Positions 9,636 through 18,049 of a stretch of 64,000 bases of DNA are shown in pieces. Position numbers and translations under genes: made by a program. The notes under the pieces are model-generated. The model was not told the DNA's origin. It was given only the letters and a program-made list of their open reading frames with translations, and ran no database searches. Numbering within the stretch: position 1 is the stretch's first letter; every line of letters starts with the position of its first letter. The DNA is from Lewinellaceae bacterium SD302. GTDB lineage: Bacteria; Bacteroidota; Bacteroidia; Chitinophagales; Saprospiraceae. The stretch spans positions 62,001 to 126,000 of the forward strand of contig PDLQ01000006.1 of NCBI GenBank assembly GCA_002591745.1, in the 5' to 3' direction.

Positions 9636-10895
9636 TTAATCCTGGGTCACCTGCAAATAGGGCTGCAATGATTTAAACGTACGTTCCGTTGCGTCCATTG
9701 CACCGTTCTTATAAACCCTGATTGCCGATACCGCAGTTTTGTAATTCTGGTCAGCCTGCAGGAATTTGAAAATATCTTTCAACTCCTGTTCATTTTCGAC
9801 GCTGAAACTTCCACCGTTGGAGACCGTCGCCACGGCTTCCGGAAACTTGTGGTAATGTGGCCCAAAAATAACGGGCAAGTTATAGGCCATCGGTTCCAGG
9901 GTATTGTGGAGGCCGGTCTTGAAGCCACCACCAACGTAAGCCAGATCAGCGTAACGATACGCCCGGCTAAGTATCCCTATGGTGTCTAACATGAGTACTT
10001 TATGCCGACCTGATTGTGCCGAGCCATTCTGCAAACTTGTGTAGCGAATGGCGCCGAATTCATCCGTCCAGGTCTGTATCTGATCTTCTTTTAGATCGTG
10101 GGGAGCAACAATCAGGCGCCAGTCTTCTGGTAGTTCGGCTAGCAAATCTAATAGAATGGCTACGTCCGGTGGCCAGACGGATCCAGCTAGCAGACAACGG
10201 TAATCTTGTGAGAAATTAGCCAGGATATCATCTTCAAATAAGTCGTTAGCTAATTGAATCGTCCGATCGATTCTGGGGTCTCCGGCTACGGTTATTTGCG
10301 GCCCGGGAAGGTCTATTCCGCGCAGCAACTCTGCGTCCGCCTCAGTCTGCACCATAATTTTATCGAAGCCTGCCAACATTTTTCGCCAGGCGCCTCCGTA
10401 CCAATGAAAGAACGGTTGCTCCGGCCGAAAGGAGCCCGCAATCAGTACGGTAGGTATTGCTGCTTGCAGCAAAGCATTTAGATGAGCCGGCCAAAACTCG
10501 TATTTTACAAAAATGGCAAGTTGAGGATTCAGTCTAGCCACCCAGCTCTTGGCATCCTTGGTATTGTCTTCCGCGAGGTAGAGTACTGCATCTACGTCCG
10601 GATAATCCTTACGGGCTTCGTAGCCACTGGGGCTAAAAAAACTAACCACCAGGAAGTGTTCAGGATATTCGTTCCGAATCCTTTTCAGTACCGGAGCACC
10701 TTGCTCGAACTCGCCAAGACTGGCGGCGTGTAGCCAGATCAGTTTTTGATCGGCTTGGCGGCTCCGGGTAATTTCATCCAACTTGTCGGAGATCGCGTCT
10801 CGCCCCTGCACCCACTTTCGGGCTTTGGCTACCCCAAAACTGGCCGCCAGGCGGACGCCGAGATGATAAGCCTGACTACCGAGTTGAGGCAACAT
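9636..10895 (-). CDS. waaA: 3-deoxy-D-manno-octulosonic acid (KDO) transferase
   Basis: A 419-residue GT30 glycosyltransferase that transfers KDO from CMP-KDO to lipid A precursor at the cytoplasmic face of the inner membrane. Typical segments are visible: IWLHAASLGEFEQG (acceptor-side Glu motif, residue about 62), FVKYEFWP, TVLIAGSFRP, AGDPRIDRT, and the nucleotide-sugar end AYVGGGFKTGLHNTLEPMAY. Length is normal for the family. Its ATG at 10895 overlaps the TAA stop of the upstream gene by one base (TAATG), so the two are probably translationally coupled. This gene shows that the organism makes KDO-containing LPS or lipid A. Confidence 0.95.
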   Translation of the reverse strand: MLPQLGSQAYHLGVRLAASFGVAKARKWVQGRDAISDKLDEITRSRQADQKLIWLHAASLGEFEQGAPVLKRIRNEYPEHFLVVSFFSPSGYEARKDYPDVDAVLYLAEDNTKDAKSWVARLNPQLAIFVKYEFWPAHLNALLQAAIPTVLIAGSFRPEQPFFHWYGGAWRKMLAGFDKIMVQTEADAELLRGIDLPGPQITVAGDPRIDRTIQLANDLFEDDILANFSQDYRCLLAGSVWPPDVAILLDLLAELPEDWRLIVAPHDLKEDQIQTWTDEFGAIRYTSLQNGSAQSGRHKVLMLDTIGILSRAYRYADLAYVGGGFKTGLHNTLEPMAYNLPVIFGPHYHKFPEAVATVSNGGSFSVENEQELKDIFKFLQADQNYKTAVSAIRVYKNGAMDATERTFKSLQPYLQVTQD

Positions 10896-11647
10896 TAGCG
10901 ATAGAAAATTTCCTCGCCTTCGCCAATGAAAATCGGGAGGATCAGGCCAGCTCTCAGTCCGGCGATGATGTCTAAGCGATTACCTTCCAGACTACTGGCC
11001 GTATTAAAGTCGTAAGAACGCTGGGAACTGGTAAAACCTTCAATCAACTCGGCCCCGATAAAGACATTGACCCGACCGTTCATACTCATGTGCTGGTAGC
11101 CGATAAACTGATAAAGTGCAGGCCCTTCGGTTAGCCGGTCATAGCCCTTTTTATAATCGTTGATGATCTGATTGACGTCCTGATTGGCATCTTCCTGCAG
11201 CCGGATACGGTGACTTAATACACCACCACCTAGTCCAATTTTGATGCCGGACCGCTTGTTTTCCCCAAACGAAACGATGCGGCCCACCCGGACACCCAGG
11301 AAGTATCCCCGGCTGCGCAACTGCATCTCGGCGGCAGAACGCTGGTTGCCCACCACAATGCCATTGGAGAGTCGCAGGCCGGAAAGTACATCCTCCTTTA
11401 CCGTGGTACCGAACAGGTACTGACCTACTACTCCAAAGAGCCAGCCACTATCTTCCGGGGTATAATCCACCCCTACCTCAATACTGGCCATGTTGCCGAA
11501 ACGGTCCGCCAGATCACCGGATGTAACCGTGGGGCCGTAAGAAAAATTCAACAGGATGCCCTTTTCCAGGTTCCGGGAACCGGCCAATCCCTGGGCGGAC
11601 AAAGTGAGGAAACAACAGATAAAGAGTAGGGTAGCAATGAAACGCAA
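10895..11647 (-). CDS. Outer-membrane beta-barrel-like exported protein
   Basis: A 250-residue protein with a clear signal peptide (MRFIATLLFICCFLTLSAQG, cleavage near residue 20-22). The mature part alternates hydrophobic and polar residues, with repeated aromatic-ended strands (GWLFGVVGQYLFGT, SGIKIGLGGGVLSHRI, GRVNVFIGAELIEGF), the pattern of a small 8-strand beta-barrel. It ends in GEGEEIFYR. It is directly coupled to waaA by a TAATG overlap, which suggests an envelope or LPS-related role, but this is inference. Porin-like or OmpW-like assignments cannot be separated from the sequence alone. Confidence 0.7.
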   Translation of the reverse strand: MRFIATLLFICCFLTLSAQGLAGSRNLEKGILLNFSYGPTVTSGDLADRFGNMASIEVGVDYTPEDSGWLFGVVGQYLFGTTVKEDVLSGLRLSNGIVVGNQRSAAEMQLRSRGYFLGVRVGRIVSFGENKRSGIKIGLGGGVLSHRIRLQEDANQDVNQIINDYKKGYDRLTEGPALYQFIGYQHMSMNGRVNVFIGAELIEGFTSSQRSYDFNTASSLEGNRLDIIAGLRAGLILPIFIGEGEEIFYR

Positions 11648-11719
11648 AATGGAAAGGTTTATGAAAGCTTAAAGGTAATCCAAAGGAGCATTAAATGCCC
11701 TTTTGGGTTGGGCCGAAAC

Positions 11720-12535
11720 CTAAAAATCCGTGAATAGGTCGGCTTTCAGCCTTTTTGGAGTTGAGATGTCCTGGAGTTGGAATCGACCACCACGGTCGCT
11801 GGAAAGTATGATGCCATTGAATTCGCTTTCGCCGTTCCAGGGAGTTTGCATATTCGCTTCTTCGTTGCCGGCTTCCCGGTAAAATTGCCAGGTGTTGATC
11901 TTGTGGCTTTCTTTATCTATGTAGAGCCGATAACGATTGCCAGGGGTGTCACCCACTGATGCAAAGGTCTGGTCGATTACGTAACTGGGGCGGGCATTTT
12001 CGGGGTCCACGGGCGTATCGTCAACGTATTTTAGGGTAACGCCGCTGTCCTTTAGCTTGAACTGGTGGATGAGCCAGTAACTATCGTTGATCCAGATACT
12101 TTTAGCTTCGCCCAGGGCCACAGCGAGGGAATCGGGATTTGTAATTTCGGTGCCATCAATCATGGCGCGTCCGGTCATGGCCTCTATGTCCAGAAGATAG
12201 ACAGCTTTCTTACTCGGAAAGTCTATGCGAACGCGTTGTTCCTGTTTATCCCAGGTCAATTCCCGTACCCCGAAGAAATTCCATTTGAAATACCGGTTCT
12301 GGTCGTAAGCGCGGCGACCACCGTAGGCGATTACTACACTGTCGGCCAATTCAATGGCGCGGGCATCGGAATCCGCCAGGTTAAATCCCGGGGCGGCGGG
12401 GTTACCGTAATCGGCTTCCATATTTTGGACTGACAAGGTAGCAGTGTCTTCGGCTTCTGAAGTCGAAGTTTCTCCGGCACAAGCAGCGAGGATAAAAGCA
12501 ATGAAAATGCTCAGGTGAAAATTAGTGTGTTTCAT
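11720..12535 (-). CDS. Lipoprotein of unknown function (heme/LolA-like context unclear)
   Basis: A 271-residue lipoprotein. The ATG at 12535 gives MKHTNFHLSIFIAFILAACAG, an ideal signal peptide with lipobox LAAC; an upstream in-frame start at 12574 would only add basic residues before it. The mature region starts with a Thr/Glu/Ser linker and then a beta-rich domain with several Trp and Tyr (NRYFKWNFFGVRELTWDK, WINDSYWLIHQFKL), reminiscent of outer-membrane-lipoprotein sorting folds of the LolA/LppX type, but no diagnostic motif is present. It is separated from the beta-barrel gene by 72 bp on the same strand. Function unknown. Confidence 0.75.
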   Translation of the reverse strand: MKHTNFHLSIFIAFILAACAGETSTSEAEDTATLSVQNMEADYGNPAAPGFNLADSDARAIELADSVVIAYGGRRAYDQNRYFKWNFFGVRELTWDKQEQRVRIDFPSKKAVYLLDIEAMTGRAMIDGTEITNPDSLAVALGEAKSIWINDSYWLIHQFKLKDSGVTLKYVDDTPVDPENARPSYVIDQTFASVGDTPGNRYRLYIDKESHKINTWQFYREAGNEEANMQTPWNGESEFNGIILSSDRGGRFQLQDISTPKRLKADLFTDF

Positions 12536-12682
12536 AGCCGGTGAACGGATAAGGAGGCGGATGGTTCTGCGCAAGCAGTAGCAACTACATCCGTAATAAG
12601 CCCATACTCTGGTAGATCAGAAGAATTGAAATACTTGTTTTGGGTCCTCTCATACTTCTTAGAGTTTGTATAAATCCAGCTT

Positions 12683-12692
12683 TGCTACTTTG
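12683..12692 (-). repeat. CAAAGTAGCA motif, intergenic copy
   Basis: The minus strand reads GGACTTCAAAGTAGCAAAG. The copy lies in the 284-bp gap before the first DUF2807 gene, with TGCTACTTTG pointing toward that gene. A TTTG 17 bases upstream makes a weak promoter-like reading possible. Nothing else is recognisable in 12536-12819. Confidence 0.8.
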
Positions 12693-12819
12693 AAGTCCGC
12701 AGGAAACAGCAAGTAGGGGTAAAGTATGGTCAGCTACATCTATAGCCTGAGAGCCGGGATGCAACCTTTAGCAAACTGCCTCGTCTTTAATTTTAACATT
12801 CACTACAAATACGCCAGCA

Positions 12820-13530
12820 ATGCGCACACCCTTATTGATTACATTTTTCTTTTTCATCATTTCCCTGCTATCCGCCCAACGCAGTGTGCGTGGTAGCGGC
12901 AACGTGGTCACTCAGGATCGTAATGTCGAAAAGGCCTTTACTGAGATCGACGCCAGCAACGCTATTAAGGTCATCGTTGAACGTGGTGATCAACACAGCA
13001 TCAAAGTAGAGGCAGATGACAACCTGATTGATCACATTGAGACGGAAGTTTACGGTAATGCCCTGCATGCTCGCATCAAGCCAAATCAAAACTACCGCCA
13101 AACGACCAAAATGATTGTTTACGTTACTATGCCGGAACTCGAAAGGATTGAAGCCAGTGGAGCTGCCCTGGTAACGACTATGTCCGAATTTTCGGGCGAT
13201 GAACTCAGAGTGGAAGCCAGCGGAGCTGCCGGCGTGAAGGTCGAATTCAATGGTAATCGCGTCGTGGCCGATGCCGATGGAGCCGGCTCCGTTGAGATAC
13301 GAGGCAGCGTTGAATTCGCTAACTTAGATGCCAGCAGCGCCGCTTCCATCAATGCAAAAGAATTATCAGCCAAAAACGTAGAGGCAGATGCTCATTCAGC
13401 GGCCAGTATCAAAGTGACAGCTACTGAATCACTGGATGCCAAAGCGAATTCAGCAGCGGTTATTCGCTATTACGGTGACCCGAAAAAGATCTATACCGAC
13501 AGCAACTCAGCCGGGAGCATCAAAGGTTAA
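12820..13530 (+). CDS. DUF2807 (putative auto-transporter adhesin, head GIN) protein, copy 1
   Basis: A 236-residue exported protein: signal peptide to about residue 19 (LLITFFFFIISLLSAQ), then the DUF2807 domain that begins with the typical GSGNVVTQDRNVEKAFTEID and continues as a repetitive right-handed beta-solenoid with Ser/Ala/Gly turns (EASGAAGVKVE, DADGAGSVEIRG, SSAASINAKEL). In Bacteroidota such proteins are surface or periplasmic and are often called head-GIN adhesins; the role is poorly defined. It is followed 50 bp later by a paralogue in the same direction, so the pair probably arose by duplication and is co-transcribed. Confidence 0.88.
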   Translation: MRTPLLITFFFFIISLLSAQRSVRGSGNVVTQDRNVEKAFTEIDASNAIKVIVERGDQHSIKVEADDNLIDHIETEVYGNALHARIKPNQNYRQTTKMIVYVTMPELERIEASGAALVTTMSEFSGDELRVEASGAAGVKVEFNGNRVVADADGAGSVEIRGSVEFANLDASSAASINAKELSAKNVEADAHSAASIKVTATESLDAKANSAAVIRYYGDPKKIYTDSNSAGSIKG

Positions 13531-13580
13531 TCTACAGTTCCTAAACCCCAGTTAATTTCTCAAATCAGCTAAACCTAACT

Positions 13581-14309
13581 ATGAAAAACGTACTCATTAT
13601 ATTCGCCCTCACATTATTCACCACTACCAGCTGTGTAGCTCAGTGGGGAAACTGGAAAGCAATAAAAGGCGATGGCAATATTGTCACCAAAGACCGTGAT
13701 GTCAGCGATTTCGACGAAGTGAAAGCCAGCGCCAGTATCGCCGTATACGTGACGAAGGGCAATAAATTTTCCGTTCAGGTAGAAACTGACGAAAATCTTC
13801 AGGAACATATCCGCACCGAAGTCAGCGGCGACCGTCTGAACGTGGGCGTCATGGATAAGTCCAACATCAATCCCAGTAAGCGCGTGAAGGTCTACGTCAC
13901 TATGCCAGAGATTGTGGCCTTGCAAAGTAGCAGTTCTTCCAAACTGATTTGCAAGAGTGCTTTTACAGGAAAAGACCTGGATTTGGACGTCAGCAGTTCC
14001 GGTTATATAGAAGTTGAATTTTCCGGTAAGTACGTTGAAACCCAAGGCAGTAGCTCCGGCAAGATAGACTTGAAAGGCAGCGCTGATAAATTCCGTTTCA
14101 GAGGATCTAGTTCTTCCGTTGTCGATGCCAAAGAATTTGTCGCCAAAAGCGTGAAAGCCAGGGGGAGTTCCAGTTCTCGGCTTTACATCCAGGTAACCGA
14201 TGAGATCGATTCCGACCTCAGTTCCAGTGCCCGCGTGGAATACTCCGGTGACCCCGATCGGGTCTATAGTGACTTGAGCAGCGGCGGTAAAGTCCGGAAG
14301 GTCAACTAA
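13581..14309 (+). CDS. DUF2807 (putative auto-transporter adhesin, head GIN) protein, copy 2
   Basis: A 242-residue paralogue of the preceding protein, with signal peptide (LIIFALTLFTTTSCVAQ) and the domain opening GDGNIVTKDRDVSDFDEVKA. Where copy 1 has Ala/Gly turns, this one has Ser-rich turns (SSSSKL, SSSGYIEVE, SSSGKIDLKG), so the same solenoid has been resurfaced. 'Ser-Cys' in the signal peptide (TTTSCVAQ) leaves a lipoprotein reading possible but the -3 position is poor. An exact CAAAGTAGCA copy at 13923 encodes LQSSS. A rho-independent terminator follows at 14451. Confidence 0.88.
   Translation: MKNVLIIFALTLFTTTSCVAQWGNWKAIKGDGNIVTKDRDVSDFDEVKASASIAVYVTKGNKFSVQVETDENLQEHIRTEVSGDRLNVGVMDKSNINPSKRVKVYVTMPEIVALQSSSSSKLICKSAFTGKDLDLDVSSSGYIEVEFSGKYVETQGSSSGKIDLKGSADKFRFRGSSSSVVDAKEFVAKSVKARGSSSSRLYIQVTDEIDSDLSSSARVEYSGDPDRVYSDLSSGGKVRKVN
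13923..13932 (+). repeat. CAAAGTAGCA motif inside DUF2807 copy 2
   Basis: Read in the gene as CAA AGT AGC A (Gln-Ser-Ser), in a Ser-rich solenoid turn. Exact 10-mer; followed by GTT rather than RTG, so its 3' flank is not conserved. Confidence 0.7.
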
Positions 14310-14450
14310 TAATTGGCGGAAAACACGCCGTTTACCGGCTGAATCCGACCATTCCCTAAAAGACAACCGTCTCCCGCTTCAATAAGGTATAAGCCAAACT
14401 ATATTGCAGTCAGGTTATTCGACTAGAATAATCATAGGGATGACTTTTGC

Positions 14451-14476
14451 GCCCCGACTTGTTCGGGGCTTTTTTA
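14451..14476 (+). terminator. Rho-independent terminator after the DUF2807 pair
   Basis: Stem GCCCCGA (14451-14457) and TCGGGGC (14463-14469) with a 5-base loop, followed by a run of seven T. It lies between the DUF2807 genes and convergent priA. Confidence 0.85.
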
Positions 14477-14533
14477 TGTCCGTTAGTGAAGGATTGGAGA
14501 AAGAACCACCTAGCTTCCGGTTTTCAAACCTTA

Positions 14534-16912
14534 TTAGGGGTCTACATCCACGGACACCCTTACCCCGCTCATACCATCGGTGGTAGACAACTTATCGATT
14601 CCCGCCTGAAGAACATCCTTGATCAATCTTACTTTTTTGCCGTCTTTGTTGACCCGAATCGTCATGTCTCGCAGGTAGTAATTGCGCAGGCGGGCTACGG
14701 AGGGTTCAAATGGTCCTTCCATCCACTGGCCGATATGGGGCTTGACCCAACTGGCGAACAGTTTCGATGCATCTTCCACCACCCTGACTTTAGGATGGCG
14801 AAATTGCACCTGGATCATTCGCTGGAGCGGGGGGAAACCAAGTTCGGCACGGTGACTGATCTCCCGCTCGTAGAAACGTTGAAAGTCGTTGGCCACCACA
14901 TCATTTAAAACCGGATGAACCATGTTATAGGCCTGAATGATGACTTTTCCGCGACGGTGTTTTCGACCAGCCCGGCCGGCGACTTGCAACATTAATTGAA
15001 AGGCCCGTTCATCCGCCCGAAAGTCGGGGAATTGGAGGAGTTGATCGGCGGAGATGATGCCGACCAGACCTACTCTTTCGAAATCCAAACCTTTGGTTAC
15101 CATTTGGGTGCCGACGAGCAGGTCCAGTTCGCCGGCTTCGTAATCGCCGATCAGTTTAGCCAAAGCATTTTTGCCGCGCACCGTGTCCAGGTCCATGCGG
15201 GCAATGCGCAGATCCGGGATGAAGATTTTAAGTTCGTCTTCTATTTTTTCGGTACCGGTGCCCCTCAATTTTAGAGCGGGACTTGCACAGGCGGGGCAGG
15301 CTTCCGGAAGTGGGGTAGTGTAGCCGCAGCAGTGACAACGTAATTTGTTTTGAAATTTGTGATAAGTTAGACTGATGTCGCAATTAATACATTCGGCGTT
15401 CCAGTCGCAGGTTGGACAAAAATAAATTGGTGCGAACCCCCGGCGGTTCTGGAAAAGAATTACCTGTTCGCCGCGTTCCACCGTAGCTTTGATGGAGTCG
15501 ATGAGGTGTTGGGTGAAGAACTGGTGCTGATTGTTCCCTTCCAGTTCCTGGCGGGCATCGATGACCTCCACCTCGGGCAGTTGCAGGCCGCCGAAGCGCT
15601 CTTGCATCTCTACCAGGGCGTATTTCCCTTGTTTAGCGTTCAGGTAGCTCTCCAGGCTTGGGGTGGCGGAGCCGAGGATCACCTGGGCTCCGAATTGATA
15701 AGCCAGGTACACGGCGGCATCGCGGCCATTATACTTTGGATTGGGTTCATTTTGCTTGTAGGAAGGATCGTGTTCCTCATCAATGACTACCAGTTCCAAC
15801 TGCTTGAACGGCAGGAATAATGCAGAACGAGGCCCGATCACCGATTTTTTTCCACTCATAATGGCCCGCCATATCTCAATCCGCTCCATATTTGAAATAC
15901 GGCTGTGATAGACAAGAATGTCGTTGCCCAAAAACTTCTGAAGCCGTTTGACCAACTGGCTGGTCAGGGCGATCTCAGGAAGGAGGTAGAGTACCTGCCC
16001 GTCGCGGTCAATTACCTCCTGCATCAATTCCAGATAGACCCTGGTTTTTCCGCTGCCCGTAACGCCGTGGATCAGGACGGGTTTTTTCTCGGCCAGCGCT
16101 TCACGACTTTTCGCCAAAGCGTCGATTTGTTGTTGACTTAAATCATAAGCAGCAATCGTATCTTCTTCGTTGCTTCCGATGCGGCTAACCTCACGATCGT
16201 ACAGCTCAAAGATGCCTTTCTTAGCCAGGGCAGTCAAAACGTGAGGTTTGGCCCCGGTGCGTTTCATTAAATCGCGGCGACGGACGAAAGGCAAATCCTT
16301 ACTCTGCTGGATGAATTCCATAAGTACGGCCGTCTGACCTTCGGAGCGTTCGGTCTTGTCGAATGCTTTGAACTGTTCAGTCTGTTGCTGGTATTTTTCG
16401 CCCCAACGAACACAGCGTACTTTACGTGGCTTGTAACGCTCCTGTAATTCTTCTTTCTGGAAGATTACCCGTTTATCCAGCAAACTTTTGATGGTCGGGT
16501 AGATGGTCTTCACCTGGAGAATTCCCCGGATGTCTTCCAAAGAAAGTTCCTGCTGAAAAGTGAGGGCTTCGGCGATAAGGTATTCCTTATCATTGAGATT
16601 ACTGGCATCCACGTCGAAGAGCGGGCCGAGGGTGATGATGGTCTCGCTGGTCAGTTTCAGGTGAGCCGGCAGGGCAGCCCCCATCACTTCGCCGAGGGTA
16701 CAGGCGTAGTAATCGGCCATCCATTCCCAGAATTTAAGTTGTTGGGCGGTGACGACGGGTTCGATGTCCAGAACGCTTAAAATCGGTTTGGCGCGGTGAT
16801 CGGGTGATGCTCCGTGTAAACGGAAAACGATACCCGTATAATGCCGTTTTCGCCCGAACTGTACCTCTACGCGAATACCTGGCCTGAGCTGACTGACAAA
16901 CTCTTCCGGCAC
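14534..16912 (-). CDS. priA: Primosomal protein N' (replication restart helicase PriA)
   Basis: At least 792 residues from a GTG at 16912. Order: 3'-end-binding domain (RPGIRVEVQFGRKRHYTGIV), winged helix, helicase core with Walker A GVTGSGKTRVYLE, Walker B VIDEEHD, GSATPSLES, then paired zinc-binding Cys (CPTCDW, CINC, CHCCGY, CPAC) and helicase motifs TGTEKIEDEL and QVAGRAGR. PriA reloads the replisome at stalled forks. The reading frame stays open upstream to 17014 and encodes TVYAEILLPLALAKTYTYTV, clearly the conserved PriA N-terminus, yet no ATG, GTG or TTG is present there; CTG at 16999 is one candidate. The true start is therefore upstream of 16912 and non-standard, or there is a sequence error. 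Confidence 0.93.
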   Translation of the reverse strand: MPEEFVSQLRPGIRVEVQFGRKRHYTGIVFRLHGASPDHRAKPILSVLDIEPVVTAQQLKFWEWMADYYACTLGEVMGAALPAHLKLTSETIITLGPLFDVDASNLNDKEYLIAEALTFQQELSLEDIRGILQVKTIYPTIKSLLDKRVIFQKEELQERYKPRKVRCVRWGEKYQQQTEQFKAFDKTERSEGQTAVLMEFIQQSKDLPFVRRRDLMKRTGAKPHVLTALAKKGIFELYDREVSRIGSNEEDTIAAYDLSQQQIDALAKSREALAEKKPVLIHGVTGSGKTRVYLELMQEVIDRDGQVLYLLPEIALTSQLVKRLQKFLGNDILVYHSRISNMERIEIWRAIMSGKKSVIGPRSALFLPFKQLELVVIDEEHDPSYKQNEPNPKYNGRDAAVYLAYQFGAQVILGSATPSLESYLNAKQGKYALVEMQERFGGLQLPEVEVIDARQELEGNNQHQFFTQHLIDSIKATVERGEQVILFQNRRGFAPIYFCPTCDWNAECINCDISLTYHKFQNKLRCHCCGYTTPLPEACPACASPALKLRGTGTEKIEDELKIFIPDLRIARMDLDTVRGKNALAKLIGDYEAGELDLLVGTQMVTKGLDFERVGLVGIISADQLLQFPDFRADERAFQLMLQVAGRAGRKHRRGKVIIQAYNMVHPVLNDVVANDFQRFYEREISHRAELGFPPLQRMIQVQFRHPKVRVVEDASKLFASWVKPHIGQWMEGPFEPSVARLRNYYLRDMTIRVNKDGKKVRLIKDVLQAGIDKLSTTDGMSGVRVSVDVDP

Positions 16913-17121
16913 CGTATAAGTATAGGTTTTGGCCAGGGCCAGGGGCAGTAAAATTTCGGCATAAACGGTGCCGCTGGTCGGGAAAAGATCGTTGCTCAGA
17001 ACTAAGCTGTTTGGAGGTTAGCGAAGTTACTGCAAAATGTTTGATTTGACCGCTGGCCGAACAATAATATTGACTTGGTTGATTATCTTTATCCGTGTTT
17101 AACGGCCAAGAAAACTAGTGA

Positions 17122-17937
17122 ATGAGTAGAGGTGTATTGGAACGTAATAATGTATCCGTGACCGGTTCCGGCAACCGGGCCCTGGTGTTCGTACACGGCT
17201 TTGGTTGCGACCAGGGGATGTGGCGTTACATTGTTCCGGAATTCGAACCTGACTACAAGGTCGTCTTACTGGATCTGGTAGGGGCGGGGAATTCGGATAT
17301 CTCTGCCTATGATCCGGTTAAATACGGTCTGTTGAACGGTTATGCGGATGATATTATCGAAGTTTGTCAAACGCTGAATTTAGAACAAGCCATCCTGATC
17401 GGTCATTCCGTAAGCGCCACTATCGTAGGCTTGGCGAGTTTGCGTAAACCAGACTATTTTGCCGGTTTGGTAATGATCGGTCCTTCGCCGAGATACATCA
17501 ATGATGGTGACTACATAGGAGGCTTTACCCAGGAGGAAATCGATGGTTTGTTGAGTATGATGGAAGAAAACTACGAAAGCTGGTCACTAGCTCTGGCACC
17601 ACAGATCATGGGCCGTTCCGACCACCCGGCATACGGGGAAGAATTGACCGAGAGCTTCTGTAAAACAGATCCCGGAATAGCTACCCATTTTGCCAGTACG
17701 ACATTTCTGTCAGATAACCGTTTGGATATGGAGCGGATCACTCTGCCTACCTTATTATTACAATGCTCAGAAGATATCATTGCTCCACTAACGGTGGGGC
17801 AGTACCTGGCCAGTGTCATATCGGACAATGAACTCAAAGTGCTGGAAGCTACCGGTCACTGCCCTCACCTCAGTGCGCCGCAGGAGGTAACCGCAGAGAT
17901 CAGGAACTGGCTGAGCAGACAATTCATCACCACCTAA
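17122..17937 (+). CDS. RsbQ-type alpha/beta hydrolase
   Basis: A 271-residue alpha/beta hydrolase. The oxyanion region is FVHGFGCDQGMWRYI, the nucleophile elbow is GHSVSA (Ser about 96), and the catalytic His lies in GHCPHLSAP near the C-terminus; the acid is in the segment around SEDIIAP. These signatures are those of RsbQ and of the related plant receptors D14/KAI2. In Bacillus, RsbQ works with the PAS-domain phosphatase RsbP to pass energy stress to the sigma-B pathway, probably by handling a small hydrophobic ligand. Here the next gene, overlapping in open frame, begins with a PAS domain, so the pair looks like an analogous hydrolase/PAS sensor module. Confidence 0.9.
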   Translation: MSRGVLERNNVSVTGSGNRALVFVHGFGCDQGMWRYIVPEFEPDYKVVLLDLVGAGNSDISAYDPVKYGLLNGYADDIIEVCQTLNLEQAILIGHSVSATIVGLASLRKPDYFAGLVMIGPSPRYINDGDYIGGFTQEEIDGLLSMMEENYESWSLALAPQIMGRSDHPAYGEELTESFCKTDPGIATHFASTTFLSDNRLDMERITLPTLLLQCSEDIIAPLTVGQYLASVISDNELKVLEATGHCPHLSAPQEVTAEIRNWLSRQFITT

Positions 17938-18049
17938 AGCAAAGCCCCTGTCAAGTTCTGAACATTCAGCCACCGCCTACGATCAGCTGCCGTGTGGCTG
18001 GATACTAACAAATGAGAATACTCAACTCGTTGGCATCAATGATTTTACG

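Noticed and set aside
12707-12780. Possible riboswitch before the DUF2807 genes
   Set aside because: The sequence has a vague resemblance to a GCC/GGG-paired aptamer but no consistent stem could be drawn.
13614-14366. A 250-codon minus-strand frame
   Set aside because: Antisense to the second DUF2807 gene; no recognisable domain, explained by G/C-biased codon use.
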